NCBI RefSeq assembly: GCF_001185345.1
Contig: NZ_KQ236743.1
Coordinates: 322,372-386,371 of the forward strand
DNA: 64,000 nt
DNA from: Dorea sp. D27
GTDB taxonomy: Bacteria; Bacillota; Clostridia; Lachnospirales; Lachnospiraceae
Direction of reading: 5' to 3'
Shown piece by piece: positions 36,652 to 45,773 of this stretch. How positions within the stretch are numbered: the stretch's first letter is position 1; each line of letters opens with the position of its first letter. The notes below the pieces were generated by a model. It saw only the letters and a list, made by a program, of their open reading frames with translations. It was not told the DNA's origin and made no database searches. Both the position numbers and the translations under genes were made by a program.

Positions 36652-38985
36652 ATGACAAATGAAGTGAATAGTTTACCGATGGTTGCCCTGCGCGGTATGG
36701 TCGTATTGCCTGGAATGGTTACTCATTTCGACGTCAGCAGGGAGAAGTCAATTGAAGCAATTGAGCATGCGATGCAGGAAAACCAGAAGATTTTTCTGAC
36801 AGCTCAGAAAGATATTGAGAAGGAGAATCCTGGCTTGGATGATATCTGTGCCGTGGGCTGTATTGCATCGATTAAGCAGATTGTGAAATTACCGAAGAAA
36901 ATAAGCAGGATTCTGGTGACTGGGGAGACACGTGCCAGGATGGACTGTATGGAATATGATGAGCCGTATCTCCGTGCAAATGTTGTTGCCGTAAGAGATA
37001 TCGATAACTCGGCGGAGGCGGTAGGCGCTGAGGCGAATCCGCTCAATTTGGAGGCGATGCTGCGGGGATTGAAGGATCTGTTCCGGGAGTATCTCCCGCG
37101 AAATCCGAAGCTGTCCAAGGATCTGGCGCTTCAGATGGAGGGTATCAAAGACTTGCGCATGCTCGTAGACGAGGTGGCCGCAAATATGCCGCTTTCATGG
37201 GAGCATGCCCAGGAACTGCTGGAGGAGCCGGACGTGCTGAAGCGGTACGACAAGGTCGTAGGCAGGCTCGTCAGCGAGATTCAGATATTCAATATCAAGG
37301 AAGAGATTCAGGCGAAGGTAAAAGAACGCGTGGATAAGAACCAGAGAGAATATATACTGCGGGAGGAGATGAAGCTCATCCGCGAGGAGCTTGGCGATGA
37401 CAATACGATGTCCGACGCGGATGAGTTCCAGGAGGCGGCAGATAAGCTGAAGGCGCCTGCTGAAGTGAAGGAAAAGCTGAACAAGGAAATCAAGCGGTTC
37501 AAGAATACGATGGGCAACCCTGCTGAGACAGGTGTCGTCCGCACGTATATCGAGACGCTTCTCGAGATGCCGTGGGACAAAGTCTGCAAGGACCACAGGG
37601 ACATCGCATATGCAAAAGAAGTGCTGGATGAGGACCACTATGGGCTGGAGAAGGTAAAGGAAAGAGTGTTGGAGTTCCTTGCCGTGCGTGCGCTGACGAA
37701 AAAGGGCGACACGCCGATACTCTGCCTTGTAGGCCCTCCGGGCACCGGCAAGACGTCCATTGCGAAATCCCTTGCCAAGGCGCTGAAGAAGCCATATGTG
37801 AGAATCTCCCTCGGCGGGGTGCGCGACGAAGCCGAGATACGGGGGCACAGAAGGACATACGTGGGCGCTATGCCGGGAAGAATCGCGACCGGGCTCAAGT
37901 CCGCGGGTGTCAAGAATCCGCTCATGCTGCTTGACGAGATAGACAAAGTGAGCAATGATTATAAGGGAGATACATTCTCAGCCCTGCTGGAAGTGCTGGA
38001 CAGCGAACAGAATGCGAAGTTCCGGGACCATTATATAGAAGTGCCGGTAGACCTGTCGGAAGTGCTGTTCGTGACGACTGCGAATACGCTCCAGACGATA
38101 CCGAGACCGCTTCTGGACCGTATGGAAGTCATTGAAGTGAGCAGCTACACAGAAAATGAGAAAATGCATATCGCCATGGAGCATCTGCTGCCAAAGCAGT
38201 TGAAACGGCACGGATTGAAACCGGAGCAGCTCACCGTAAGCAAAAGGGCAATCTGGAAGATGGCAAGAAATTATACGAAGGAGGCAGGCGTACGGCAGCT
38301 GGAGCGTAAGCTCGGCGAGATATGCCGGAAAGCGGCCAGAGAAATCCTCGAGACGAAAAAGGACTCGGTACGTGTCACGGAGAGGAACCTCCATCTCTAC
38401 CTCGGAAAAGAACTTTACACATACCAGATGGCGAATGCGTCAGATGAAGTGGGCATCGTGCGGGGTCTGGCGTGGACGAGCGTCGGCGGCGATACACTTC
38501 AGATAGAAGTAAATATTATGCCGGGAGAGGGCGATATCCTGCTCACAGGGCAGCTCGGTGATGTGATGAAAGAGTCAGCAAGAACCGGTATCAGCTACAT
38601 CCGTTCCGTCAGCAGCGAGTACGACATAGAAGAGTCTTTCTTTAAAGAGCATGACATACATATCCACATCCCGGAAGGAGCAGTCCCGAAAGATGGGCCG
38701 TCCGCCGGTATTACGATGGCGACGGCGATGATTTCCGCGGTGACGGGGCGTAAGGTAAGAGCAGACGCCGCCATGACAGGGGAGATAACGCTCCGGGGCC
38801 GCGTGCTTCCGATAGGCGGGCTTAAGGAAAAGCTGCTGGCGGCCAAGAACGCCGGCATCCGGACAGTGGTCATTCCACAAGAGAACCAGGTGGATTTGGA
38901 AGATATCTCCAACGAGATTACGAAAGGCCTTGAGATACTGCCGGTATCACATATGAATGAAGTATTGAAAATAGCGTTGGTGTAG
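36652..38985 (+). CDS. lon: ATP-dependent protease Lon
   Basis: Soluble AAA+ serine protease of 777 aa. It has an N-terminal LON substrate-binding domain (LPMVALRGMVVLPGMV), a long coiled-coil region, Walker A GPPGTGKT, Walker B MLLDEIDKV, and the C-terminal protease domain with the catalytic serine in PKDGPSAGIT and a downstream lysine (GLKEKLLAAK). AGGAG precedes the ATG. ysxC follows, as in Bacillus (lonA-ysxC). Confidence 0.97.
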   Translation: MTNEVNSLPMVALRGMVVLPGMVTHFDVSREKSIEAIEHAMQENQKIFLTAQKDIEKENPGLDDICAVGCIASIKQIVKLPKKISRILVTGETRARMDCMEYDEPYLRANVVAVRDIDNSAEAVGAEANPLNLEAMLRGLKDLFREYLPRNPKLSKDLALQMEGIKDLRMLVDEVAANMPLSWEHAQELLEEPDVLKRYDKVVGRLVSEIQIFNIKEEIQAKVKERVDKNQREYILREEMKLIREELGDDNTMSDADEFQEAADKLKAPAEVKEKLNKEIKRFKNTMGNPAETGVVRTYIETLLEMPWDKVCKDHRDIAYAKEVLDEDHYGLEKVKERVLEFLAVRALTKKGDTPILCLVGPPGTGKTSIAKSLAKALKKPYVRISLGGVRDEAEIRGHRRTYVGAMPGRIATGLKSAGVKNPLMLLDEIDKVSNDYKGDTFSALLEVLDSEQNAKFRDHYIEVPVDLSEVLFVTTANTLQTIPRPLLDRMEVIEVSSYTENEKMHIAMEHLLPKQLKRHGLKPEQLTVSKRAIWKMARNYTKEAGVRQLERKLGEICRKAAREILETKKDSVRVTERNLHLYLGKELYTYQMANASDEVGIVRGLAWTSVGGDTLQIEVNIMPGEGDILLTGQLGDVMKESARTGISYIRSVSSEYDIEESFFKEHDIHIHIPEGAVPKDGPSAGITMATAMISAVTGRKVRADAAMTGEITLRGRVLPIGGLKEKLLAAKNAGIRTVVIPQENQVDLEDISNEITKGLEILPVSHMNEVLKIALV

Positions 38986-39013
38986 CAGCCGATGACAGTA
39001 AAGAGGAATAGAT

Positions 39014-39619
39014 ATGATTATCAAAAATGTAAATTTAGAGACCGTATGTGGGATTACGAGCGTGCTGCCGGATAACGGACATCCTGAAATTGCTTTTTCA
39101 GGGAAGTCGAACGTAGGGAAATCTTCGCTCATCAATGCGCTGATGAACCGGAAATCTTATGCGAGGATATCGGCTACGCCGGGAAAGACGCAGACGATCA
39201 ATTATTATAACATCAATGATGAGCTGTATCTGGTCGACCTTCCCGGCTATGGATATGCAAAAGTGTCAGAGAAGGAAAAGATGAAGTGGGGACAGCTCGT
39301 TGAGCGCTATCTTCACAGTTCCAGACAGCTGAAGGCAATCTTTCTGCTCATCGATATCCGCCATGAACCGTCCGCCAATGACAAGATGATGTACGACTGG
39401 ATCGTAGGGCAGGGGTATGAACCGATTATCATTGCCACAAAGCTGGATAAGATTAAGCGCAGCCAGATAGATAAGCATATCAAGATGCTGCGGACCGGGC
39501 TTAAGCTTCTGCCTGGGACACAGGTCATCCCCTTCTCTTCCATGACGAAGCAGGGAAGAGATGATATATGGAAATTGGTGGAGACAGAATATATCGGCGG
39601 GCAAGAGGTGGAGGAATAG
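39014..39619 (+). CDS. ysxC: Ribosome biogenesis GTP-binding protein YsxC/YihA/EngB
   Basis: Small essential GTPase required for 50S subunit assembly. At 201 aa it shows GKSNVGKSSLINAL (G1), the T of G2 in TPGKTQTINYY, DLPGYGYAKVS (G3) and ATKLDK (G4). AGAGG precedes the ATG. Its stop codon is immediately followed by the ATG of the next gene, with no gap. Confidence 0.96.
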   Translation: MIIKNVNLETVCGITSVLPDNGHPEIAFSGKSNVGKSSLINALMNRKSYARISATPGKTQTINYYNINDELYLVDLPGYGYAKVSEKEKMKWGQLVERYLHSSRQLKAIFLLIDIRHEPSANDKMMYDWIVGQGYEPIIIATKLDKIKRSQIDKHIKMLRTGLKLLPGTQVIPFSSMTKQGRDDIWKLVETEYIGGQEVEE

Positions 39620-40765
39620 ATGAAGACGGATTTCAAAGAACAGCTTCATGACGAGAGACCTTACTGGAAAGTGATAGTAAGTCTTGCATTCAGCCTGCTT
39701 GGAACAGCGCTGTTCGTGTTTCTCGGCGCCAGGCTGCTCGCATTCTTCATGCCCTTTGTCATAGGCTGGTTTATCGCATATATCGCAAGCCCGGTCGTCA
39801 ACTGGCTGGAGCGGCGGCTGAAGATTGTAAAAAAGCTCGGCTCTGCCATCATTATCATAGGCGTCCTCGCCGGGCTGGTATTTCTTATTTATTTTGCGGG
39901 AAGCAGGCTTTGGCGGGAAATCGTGGCATTGATTCAGAACATGCCTGATTTGTATCAGCAGTTAGAGAGCGGCCTCGGCGATATCGGAAAGACGCTGGAC
40001 GGTGTATTTTCCGTATTGCCAAAAGGCGTACAGAACGGCTGGCACGCCATGGTCAGCAATCTGGACAGCACGATGGGAGATTTGATCGGAAGATTCAGTG
40101 AACCGACCGTCGCTGCGGCTGGTAATTTTGCAAAGAAGATACCGTCCGTACTGATTGCAACTATCGTCACTGTCATATCAGCCTACTTTTTCATCGCTGA
40201 CAGGGATGCTGTCATCGCATGGTCCAAGAAAATAGCGCCGGATCCGGTCGTCCGCCGGATGAGTATGGTGATAGATAATCTGAAATATGCCGTGGGCGGA
40301 TATTTCAAGGCTCAGATGAAGATAATGGTCGTCGTGTTCGGGCTTTTGCTGGCAGGATTCGTGCTGCTCGGGGTACATTTCCAGATTCTCCTTGCACTGC
40401 TCATTGCATTTCTTGATTTCCTGCCGTTTTTCGGGACAGGAACCGCACTTATACCGTGGGCGCTGTATAAGTTCATGGTCGGCAACTATAAGCTTGCTAT
40501 CGCGCTGATGGTGCTGTATGCCGTGACGCAGCTCGTCCGTCAGCTTATCCAGCCGAAGCTCGTTGGCGACAGCATGGGACTGAATCCACTCGTAACGCTC
40601 GTGCTGCTCTACGTAGGCTATAAGGTGGGAAGCGTGCTCGGCATGATATTCGCTGTGCCGATAGGGATGATTGTCATCAACCTCTTCCAGGCAGGAGCTT
40701 TCGATTATATACTGGATGATGTAAAAATACTTCTGGAAGGAATCATGAGCCTGAGAAATGAATAG
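39620..40765 (+). CDS. AI-2E/PerM-family permease (YtvI-like)
   Basis: Integral membrane protein of 381 aa with about 7-8 hydrophobic segments and the AI-2E family layout: paired N-terminal helices, a soluble amphipathic stretch (about 100-165) and a C-terminal cluster including LDFLPFFGTGTALIPW and QLIQPKLVGDSMGLNPL. Members include TqsA and the sporulation protein YtvI; substrate here is unknown. It starts right after the ysxC stop, using GGAGG inside ysxC, and ends in a terminator. Confidence 0.85.
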   Translation: MKTDFKEQLHDERPYWKVIVSLAFSLLGTALFVFLGARLLAFFMPFVIGWFIAYIASPVVNWLERRLKIVKKLGSAIIIIGVLAGLVFLIYFAGSRLWREIVALIQNMPDLYQQLESGLGDIGKTLDGVFSVLPKGVQNGWHAMVSNLDSTMGDLIGRFSEPTVAAAGNFAKKIPSVLIATIVTVISAYFFIADRDAVIAWSKKIAPDPVVRRMSMVIDNLKYAVGGYFKAQMKIMVVVFGLLLAGFVLLGVHFQILLALLIAFLDFLPFFGTGTALIPWALYKFMVGNYKLAIALMVLYAVTQLVRQLIQPKLVGDSMGLNPLVTLVLLYVGYKVGSVLGMIFAVPIGMIVINLFQAGAFDYILDDVKILLEGIMSLRNE

Positions 40766-40768
40766 GTA

Positions 40769-40805
40769 TAACTGGTAATTTACAATAATTGCCAGTTATT
40801 TTTTT
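40769..40805 (+). terminator. Rho-independent terminator closing the tig-lon-ysxC block
   Basis: An 11-bp stem (40770-40780 with 40787-40797, one G-U) and a 6-base loop are followed by seven T residues. Confidence 0.9.
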
Positions 40806-40883
40806 GACTTCCATATACATTTCAAATCTGTTAAAATAGTCAATAAGAGAAAGTAGATAACGCTGTGAGAAGGAGAGGGGAAG

Positions 40884-41978
40884 ATGAGCGTAAAAGAATT
40901 TAAATGCCCGTGCTGTGGCGGGAATCTTGTGTTTCACAGCGAGATTCAGAAGCTGCACTGTCCGTTCTGCGAAAATGATTTTGAACAGAACGTATTTAAT
41001 GAATATGAAAAAGCTCTGAAACATGCCGGGAAAAAGGACAGTTATGACTGGAAGCATGGGACGGGGGAATGGAAAACAGAAGAGAAAGATGGGGACACGG
41101 TATACATATGTCCTTCCTGTGGAGGGGAGATAGAGGCCGGAGATACGACGATTGCGACGGAGTGCCCATACTGTGGCAGTTCTGCCATTCTGCCGGGCCA
41201 GGTATCGGGAAAATATAAGCCGGATCTTGTCATTCCGTTCAAAGTGAGCAAAAAAGAGGCACAGGATATCTATAAGAAATTCTGCAAAGGAAAGGGCCTT
41301 CTGCCGAAGGATTTTACCGATGAGCAGAAAATCAGCGGGATGAGAGGCGTCTATGTGCCGTATTGGCTGTTCAGCTGTGTGGCGGAAGGATGCGCCAATT
41401 ATGAGGGGACAAAGGTAAAGAAGTGGAAGAGCGGTAACAAGGAGTACACGCAGACCGACTATTATATGATACAAAGGGAAGGGAAAGTATCCTTTGACCA
41501 TGTGCCGGTGGACGGTTCTCTGATAATGGATGATACATATATGGAATCTATCGAGCCCTACGACATGGAAGAGGCGGCAGCTTTTGATGAGTCATACCTT
41601 TCTGGCTATGATGCCGAGAAGTATGATGTGAGCGAAGAGGAGTGTGAGCCGAGAGCCAATGAACGCATCAAAAGGAGTTTTGAAGACAGTTTCAGAAAGA
41701 CTGCCGATGACGGCCGGTATGCCACCGTGGTCCCGAAAGACTCCCATGTCGTCTGTCGGGACGGGAAAGTAAAGTACGCGCTGTTTCCAGTATGGGTAAT
41801 GGATATCCAGTACGGTGGAAAGCGTTACGTGTATATGGTTAACGGTCAGACAGGTAAGATTGCCGGAAACTTTCCTGTATCAACGGGACAGCTCTTCAAG
41901 CGTTCCGTGACCGTGTTTGCAGGGAGCGCGGCGGCTATGTTTGCAGTTCTGAATATTGTCAGATTCATATTGTCTTAA
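40884..41978 (+). CDS. Zinc-ribbon membrane-anchored protein (YdjG-like)
   Basis: A 364-aa protein with two rubredoxin-like zinc ribbons: CPCCGGN...CPFCEN at residues about 8-34 and CPSCGGE...CPYCGS at about 75-100. A large soluble middle part (RGVYVPYWLFSC, FPVWVMDIQYGGKRYVYMVNGQTG) leads to one C-terminal transmembrane helix. It begins a three-gene unit with TPM and SPFH genes, the same set as B. subtilis ydjG-ydjH-ydjI, which recruits PspA to stressed membrane. AGGAG precedes the ATG. Confidence 0.78.
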   Translation: MSVKEFKCPCCGGNLVFHSEIQKLHCPFCENDFEQNVFNEYEKALKHAGKKDSYDWKHGTGEWKTEEKDGDTVYICPSCGGEIEAGDTTIATECPYCGSSAILPGQVSGKYKPDLVIPFKVSKKEAQDIYKKFCKGKGLLPKDFTDEQKISGMRGVYVPYWLFSCVAEGCANYEGTKVKKWKSGNKEYTQTDYYMIQREGKVSFDHVPVDGSLIMDDTYMESIEPYDMEEAAAFDESYLSGYDAEKYDVSEEECEPRANERIKRSFEDSFRKTADDGRYATVVPKDSHVVCRDGKVKYALFPVWVMDIQYGGKRYVYMVNGQTGKIAGNFPVSTGQLFKRSVTVFAGSAAAMFAVLNIVRFILS

Positions 41979-42008
41979 CTTAGGACGAGAAAAAGAGGAG
42001 GAGCAAGT

Positions 42009-42995
42009 ATGAAACGATTATGGCTGGCAGTAATGCTCGTGCTTACATTAGCCTTTGGAACGTTGACCGTCATGGCACAGGAACCAGAAGCGTATCCAAA
42101 GCATATTACTGATGATGCAAAGCTGCTTACATCTACGGAGATAGACGGACTGGAGGCAAAAGCGGAGAAGATTGCCGGACAGTACGGGATAGATGTGGCG
42201 GTTGTCACAAGAAAGACCATCTATGGGGCAGATGCCCAGAGGGCGGCAGACGATATATTTGACACGGAGGGGTACGGCAGCGGGGAGGGGAAAGACGGAA
42301 TTCTGCTGCTAGTGAGCATAGAAGACAGGGACTGGTCGCTCACCACCCACGGAGCAGCTATTGATGTATTCATAGATTACCGGCTGGACGAAATCAGCAG
42401 CCATATGCTGCCATATCTCAGCGAGGCCGCTTACTACGATGCTTTTGACACATATCTTCATGACGTGGAGTATTATCTGGAGGGCAATGCGTCAAGGAAA
42501 GATGAGAGGACGCAGGAGGGCGCGCCACCTTCGGGAGCGCCCGCGGCAAAAGACAATGGCGCGGACGGAGGCGGTACAGAAGCAGCCGGTACAGAAGGCG
42601 AAGATGCAGGAGGAACGGGCACTGCGGCATCCGACACAGAGGCGGCGGTGGAACAGGAGCATATTGCGCCTGAAAAAGAAGTAAATCCGTGGCTTAATAT
42701 GACGAAGATGTCTGTAGGTGTGGGAGTTGTCATCACCGGCATCTATATCGCGGTTCAGATGTGCGGGATGAAAAATGTACGCAGGCAGGAACAGGCGGAT
42801 AGGTATATGAAGCAGGACAGCTGTGAGCTGACCAAGAAGCAGGATATATTTCTTTATTCCAGAACCATTGAAAAAGAGATTAAAAAAGACTCTCCCCGCA
42901 GGGAAGAACCGGTACGGGATTCCCCATATGGCAGGTCCACGACCCATGTGAGCCAGAGCGGCGAGCGGCACGGAGGTAAGAACGGCAAGTTTTAA
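42009..42995 (+). CDS. TPM-domain protein with signal peptide (YdjH/YgcG-like)
   Basis: A 328-aa protein with an N-terminal signal sequence (to about residue 25), an extracytoplasmic TPM domain (about 30-165; YPKHITDDAKLLTSTEI, GIDVAVVTRKT, GILLLVSIEDRDW), an Ala/Gly/Glu-rich linker, a transmembrane helix near 238-256 and a charged cytoplasmic tail ending in Gly/Lys-rich sequence. AGGAGGAG precedes the ATG. It sits 30 bases after the zinc-ribbon gene and 19 before the SPFH gene. Confidence 0.82.
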   Translation: MKRLWLAVMLVLTLAFGTLTVMAQEPEAYPKHITDDAKLLTSTEIDGLEAKAEKIAGQYGIDVAVVTRKTIYGADAQRAADDIFDTEGYGSGEGKDGILLLVSIEDRDWSLTTHGAAIDVFIDYRLDEISSHMLPYLSEAAYYDAFDTYLHDVEYYLEGNASRKDERTQEGAPPSGAPAAKDNGADGGGTEAAGTEGEDAGGTGTAASDTEAAVEQEHIAPEKEVNPWLNMTKMSVGVGVVITGIYIAVQMCGMKNVRRQEQADRYMKQDSCELTKKQDIFLYSRTIEKEIKKDSPRREEPVRDSPYGRSTTHVSQSGERHGGKNGKF

Positions 42996-43014
42996 GATAG
43001 GAGGATAAGAGGAT

Positions 43015-44322
43015 ATGGGATTGATAAAAGCAGGAATTGGAGCATTAGGCGGGGTGCTGGCCGACCAGTGGAGAGAGTATTTTTACTGTGATTCTCTGGA
43101 GGCTGATGTGCTCGCTGCTAAAGGTGTGAAGCGCAGTTCCAAACGTAGCAGCAACAAGAAAGGAAGTGAGAACATCATCACGGACGGATCGATCATCGCG
43201 GTCAATGACGGTCAGTGTATGATGATTGTAGAGCAGGGCAAAGTGGTGGAATTTTCCGCGGAGCCAGGTGAGTTCGTCTGGGACAGCTCTACGGAGCCTA
43301 CGATATTCTACGGTGGGTTTGGAGAAGGTCTCGGGCAGTCGTGGGAAACGTTGAAGAAGCGTTTTACATTTGGCGGAGATACCGGAAAAGACCAGAGGGT
43401 ATATTTCTTCAATACAAAAGAAGTGATGGGCAACAAGTATGGTACGGCCAATCCGGTACCGTTCCGCGTTGTTGACAGCAATGTGGGACTGGATATGGAT
43501 ATTGCGCTCCGCTGCTGCGGGGAATACTCCTACAGGATAGTCAATCCAATGCTGTTCTATAAAAATGTGTGTGGGAACGTGGATGACGAATATATAAGAG
43601 ATGAGCTGGACAGCCAGCTGAAAAGCGAGCTGCTGACCGCCCTGCAGCCGGCCTTTGCCCAGATTTCTGCACAGGGGATCCGTTACAGCGCGATTCCGGG
43701 GCACACGATGGAGATAGCAGATGCGCTCAATAATATCCTCTCTGCAAAATGGAGGAACATGCGTGGAATAGAGATTGCTTCCTTTGGCGTTACGAGCCTG
43801 AAAGCTTCTGAGGAAGATGAGGCAATAATCAAGGAGCTGCAGAGGAATGCAGCATTCAGAGACCCGACGATGGCAGCGGCTCAGCTTGCAAGCGCCCAGG
43901 CAGCAGCGATGCAGGCGGCGGCAAGAAACGAAAACGCGGGCCCCGCTATGGCGTTCATGGGAATGGGAATGGCCCAGAATATGGGCGGCATGAATGCACA
44001 GGGACTGTATCAGATGGGACAGCAGAATCCCCCGGCCCGACAGAGCGCCCCGGCTCCACAGGACACCCAGAGCCCAGGTATGTCGGGTGCCGTTCAGGGC
44101 GTACAGGCACAGGAAAGCACGCCATCAGAGGATGGCTGGACATGTGCGTGTGGACATAAGGGGAATAAAGGGAAGTTCTGTCCGGAGTGCGGCGCAAAGA
44201 AACCGGCAGGAACCCCCCTTTACCGCTGTGACAAATGCGGCTGGGAACCGGCGGACCCGAAGAATCCGCCGAAGTTCTGCCCTGAATGTGGAGACCGCTT
44301 TGACGAGAATGATGTACAGTAG
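43015..44322 (+). CDS. SPFH-domain protein with C-terminal double zinc ribbon (YdjI-like)
   Basis: A 435-aa protein of the SPFH/virion-core (YdjI) family. The SPFH region covers about residues 45-280 (IAVNDGQCMMIVEQGKVVEF, FFNTKEVMGNKYGT). An Ala/Met/Gln-rich stretch follows, then two zinc ribbons (CACGHKG...CPECGAKK and CDKCGWEP...CPECGDRF). Such proteins scaffold membrane-bound complexes; B. subtilis YdjI binds PspA. No pspA homologue is in the window. AGGAGG precedes the ATG. The MATE gene converges on its end with 6 bases between. Confidence 0.85.
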   Translation: MGLIKAGIGALGGVLADQWREYFYCDSLEADVLAAKGVKRSSKRSSNKKGSENIITDGSIIAVNDGQCMMIVEQGKVVEFSAEPGEFVWDSSTEPTIFYGGFGEGLGQSWETLKKRFTFGGDTGKDQRVYFFNTKEVMGNKYGTANPVPFRVVDSNVGLDMDIALRCCGEYSYRIVNPMLFYKNVCGNVDDEYIRDELDSQLKSELLTALQPAFAQISAQGIRYSAIPGHTMEIADALNNILSAKWRNMRGIEIASFGVTSLKASEEDEAIIKELQRNAAFRDPTMAAAQLASAQAAAMQAAARNENAGPAMAFMGMGMAQNMGGMNAQGLYQMGQQNPPARQSAPAPQDTQSPGMSGAVQGVQAQESTPSEDGWTCACGHKGNKGKFCPECGAKKPAGTPLYRCDKCGWEPADPKNPPKFCPECGDRFDENDVQ

Positions 44323-44328
44323 CCTATG

Positions 44329-45657
44329 TTAGATATAGCGGTAGTCTTTTCTTTTCCTGTAAAAGAAATAGACGGACAGGAAGACAGTCATGCACTCGGC
44401 GGCCGGTACGGACAGCCAGATGCCATTTACACCGATAAGGTACGGTAGCAGCAGTATGTTGGCCACGATGAATACGAAGGTGCGGACAAAAGAGACGGCC
44501 GCCGATATCTTCCCGTTGGAAAATGCGGTGAACATCGCGGATGCGAAGATGTTGATACCGGCAAAGATATAGTTGAACGAGAAGAGGAAGAATCCGCTTC
44601 TTGCAATCTCGTATGTCTTCGTTCCTGCAGGAGTAAAGATTTCCACGATATACGGAGAAGACAGCAGTGCAAATAATGTTATGATAACGGCGGATATGCA
44701 GATGAACGAGATACAAATTCTGTATATCCGCTTTAACAGCTTTTCATTGCCGCTTCCATAATTATAGCTGATGACAGGCGCGACACCCATGGAGAAGCCC
44801 ATATACATCGCATTGAACAGGAACTGTCCATACAGCACGATTGTGATTGCCGCCACGCCTGGTTCGCCGAGAAACCGGAGCATCATGATATTGAACAGGT
44901 AGGTAACTACCGCGGCGGATATATTTGTTACCATTTCGGACGAACCGTTCAGGCAGCTTTCGATGACTACGGCACCCCGGAACTTTGGCCTTGTAATATG
45001 CAGGGAACCTTTTACGAAGAAAAAGTATATAATTCCCGATATTGCAGGGATGAGCTGCCCGATACCGGTGGCCAGGGCAGCACCGCCGATGCCCATCTGA
45101 AGCGGCCCCATGAAGACATAGTCCAGGACCATGTTCGCCAGTCCCCCTCCGATGGTGAGCAGAAGCCCCAGATTCGGCTTGCCCGCTGTTACAAAGAACG
45201 TCTGGAAGAGCAGCTGCAGGATACAGGCGGGTGCGAGAAACAATGACACGCTGAGGTAGCTGACTGCATCTGCAAGCAGTACGTCTGTCGCGCCGAGCAT
45301 TCTTGCGATGGGCTCTATAAACAGGTTGCCGGCGGCCATGATTATGAATCCCGCCGCGACCCCGACGATAATAATCAGTGAAAAGTCTTCCCGGGCTTCT
45401 TCCGCGTTATTTTCACCAAATTTTCTTGCTATGATGGCACTTCCTCCCGAAGCAAGCATGACACCGACTGCTATGACGAGGTTCAGAACCGGATATACAA
45501 TGTTGGCGGAGGACAGGGCATTCGTTCCGAGCAGCCTGGAAATAAAGATACCGTCTACAATCGTATATAAGGACATGAACACCATCATAATGATAGTGGG
45601 AGCTGCAAAGCGAAGCAGAGAGAAAAACTTGAAATCTTTTGCAATTGAATTCGACAT
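44329..45657 (-). CDS. MATE-family efflux transporter
   Basis: Twelve-helix multidrug/organic cation exporter of 442 aa, driven by Na+ or H+. The N-terminal RFAAPTIIMMVFMSLYTIVD, the conserved SGGSAIIARKFGE loop and the mid-protein repeat of the same plan (FSMGVAPVISYNYGSG) are visible. AGGAGG precedes the ATG. It is divergent from a MerR regulator, and the shared intergenic region holds a MerR-type promoter reading into it. Substrate unknown. Confidence 0.93.
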   Translation of the reverse strand: MSNSIAKDFKFFSLLRFAAPTIIMMVFMSLYTIVDGIFISRLLGTNALSSANIVYPVLNLVIAVGVMLASGGSAIIARKFGENNAEEAREDFSLIIIVGVAAGFIIMAAGNLFIEPIARMLGATDVLLADAVSYLSVSLFLAPACILQLLFQTFFVTAGKPNLGLLLTIGGGLANMVLDYVFMGPLQMGIGGAALATGIGQLIPAISGIIYFFFVKGSLHITRPKFRGAVVIESCLNGSSEMVTNISAAVVTYLFNIMMLRFLGEPGVAAITIVLYGQFLFNAMYMGFSMGVAPVISYNYGSGNEKLLKRIYRICISFICISAVIITLFALLSSPYIVEIFTPAGTKTYEIARSGFFLFSFNYIFAGINIFASAMFTAFSNGKISAAVSFVRTFVFIVANILLLPYLIGVNGIWLSVPAAECMTVFLSVYFFYRKRKDYRYI

Positions 45658-45703
45658 ATGAATCCTCCTTCCTGATTAATGTGCTGCAGATAAATTATCT
45701 GAG

Positions 45704-45732
45704 TTGTGTTTTTATCCGACAATTGCTATGAT
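45704..45732 (+). promoter_or_regulatory. Promoter of the merR-type regulator gene
   Basis: TTGTGT (45704-45709), 17-base spacer, TATGAT (45727-45732). Its -10 box overlaps the -10 box of the opposite MATE promoter, so the two promoters should compete. Confidence 0.6.
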
Positions 45733-45758
45733 AAGGTATAGGGTAACCCGATAGTCAA
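45728..45758 (-). promoter_or_regulatory. MerR-type promoter of the MATE gene with 19-bp spacer
   Basis: On the reverse strand TTGACT (45753-45758) and TATCAT (45728-45733) are 19 bases apart. This over-long spacer is the hallmark of promoters that MerR proteins untwist. The spacer contains the dyad GGGT-T-ACCC at its centre (about 45741-45749). Confidence 0.78.
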
Positions 45759-45773
45759 GAGGAGATTACAAAT

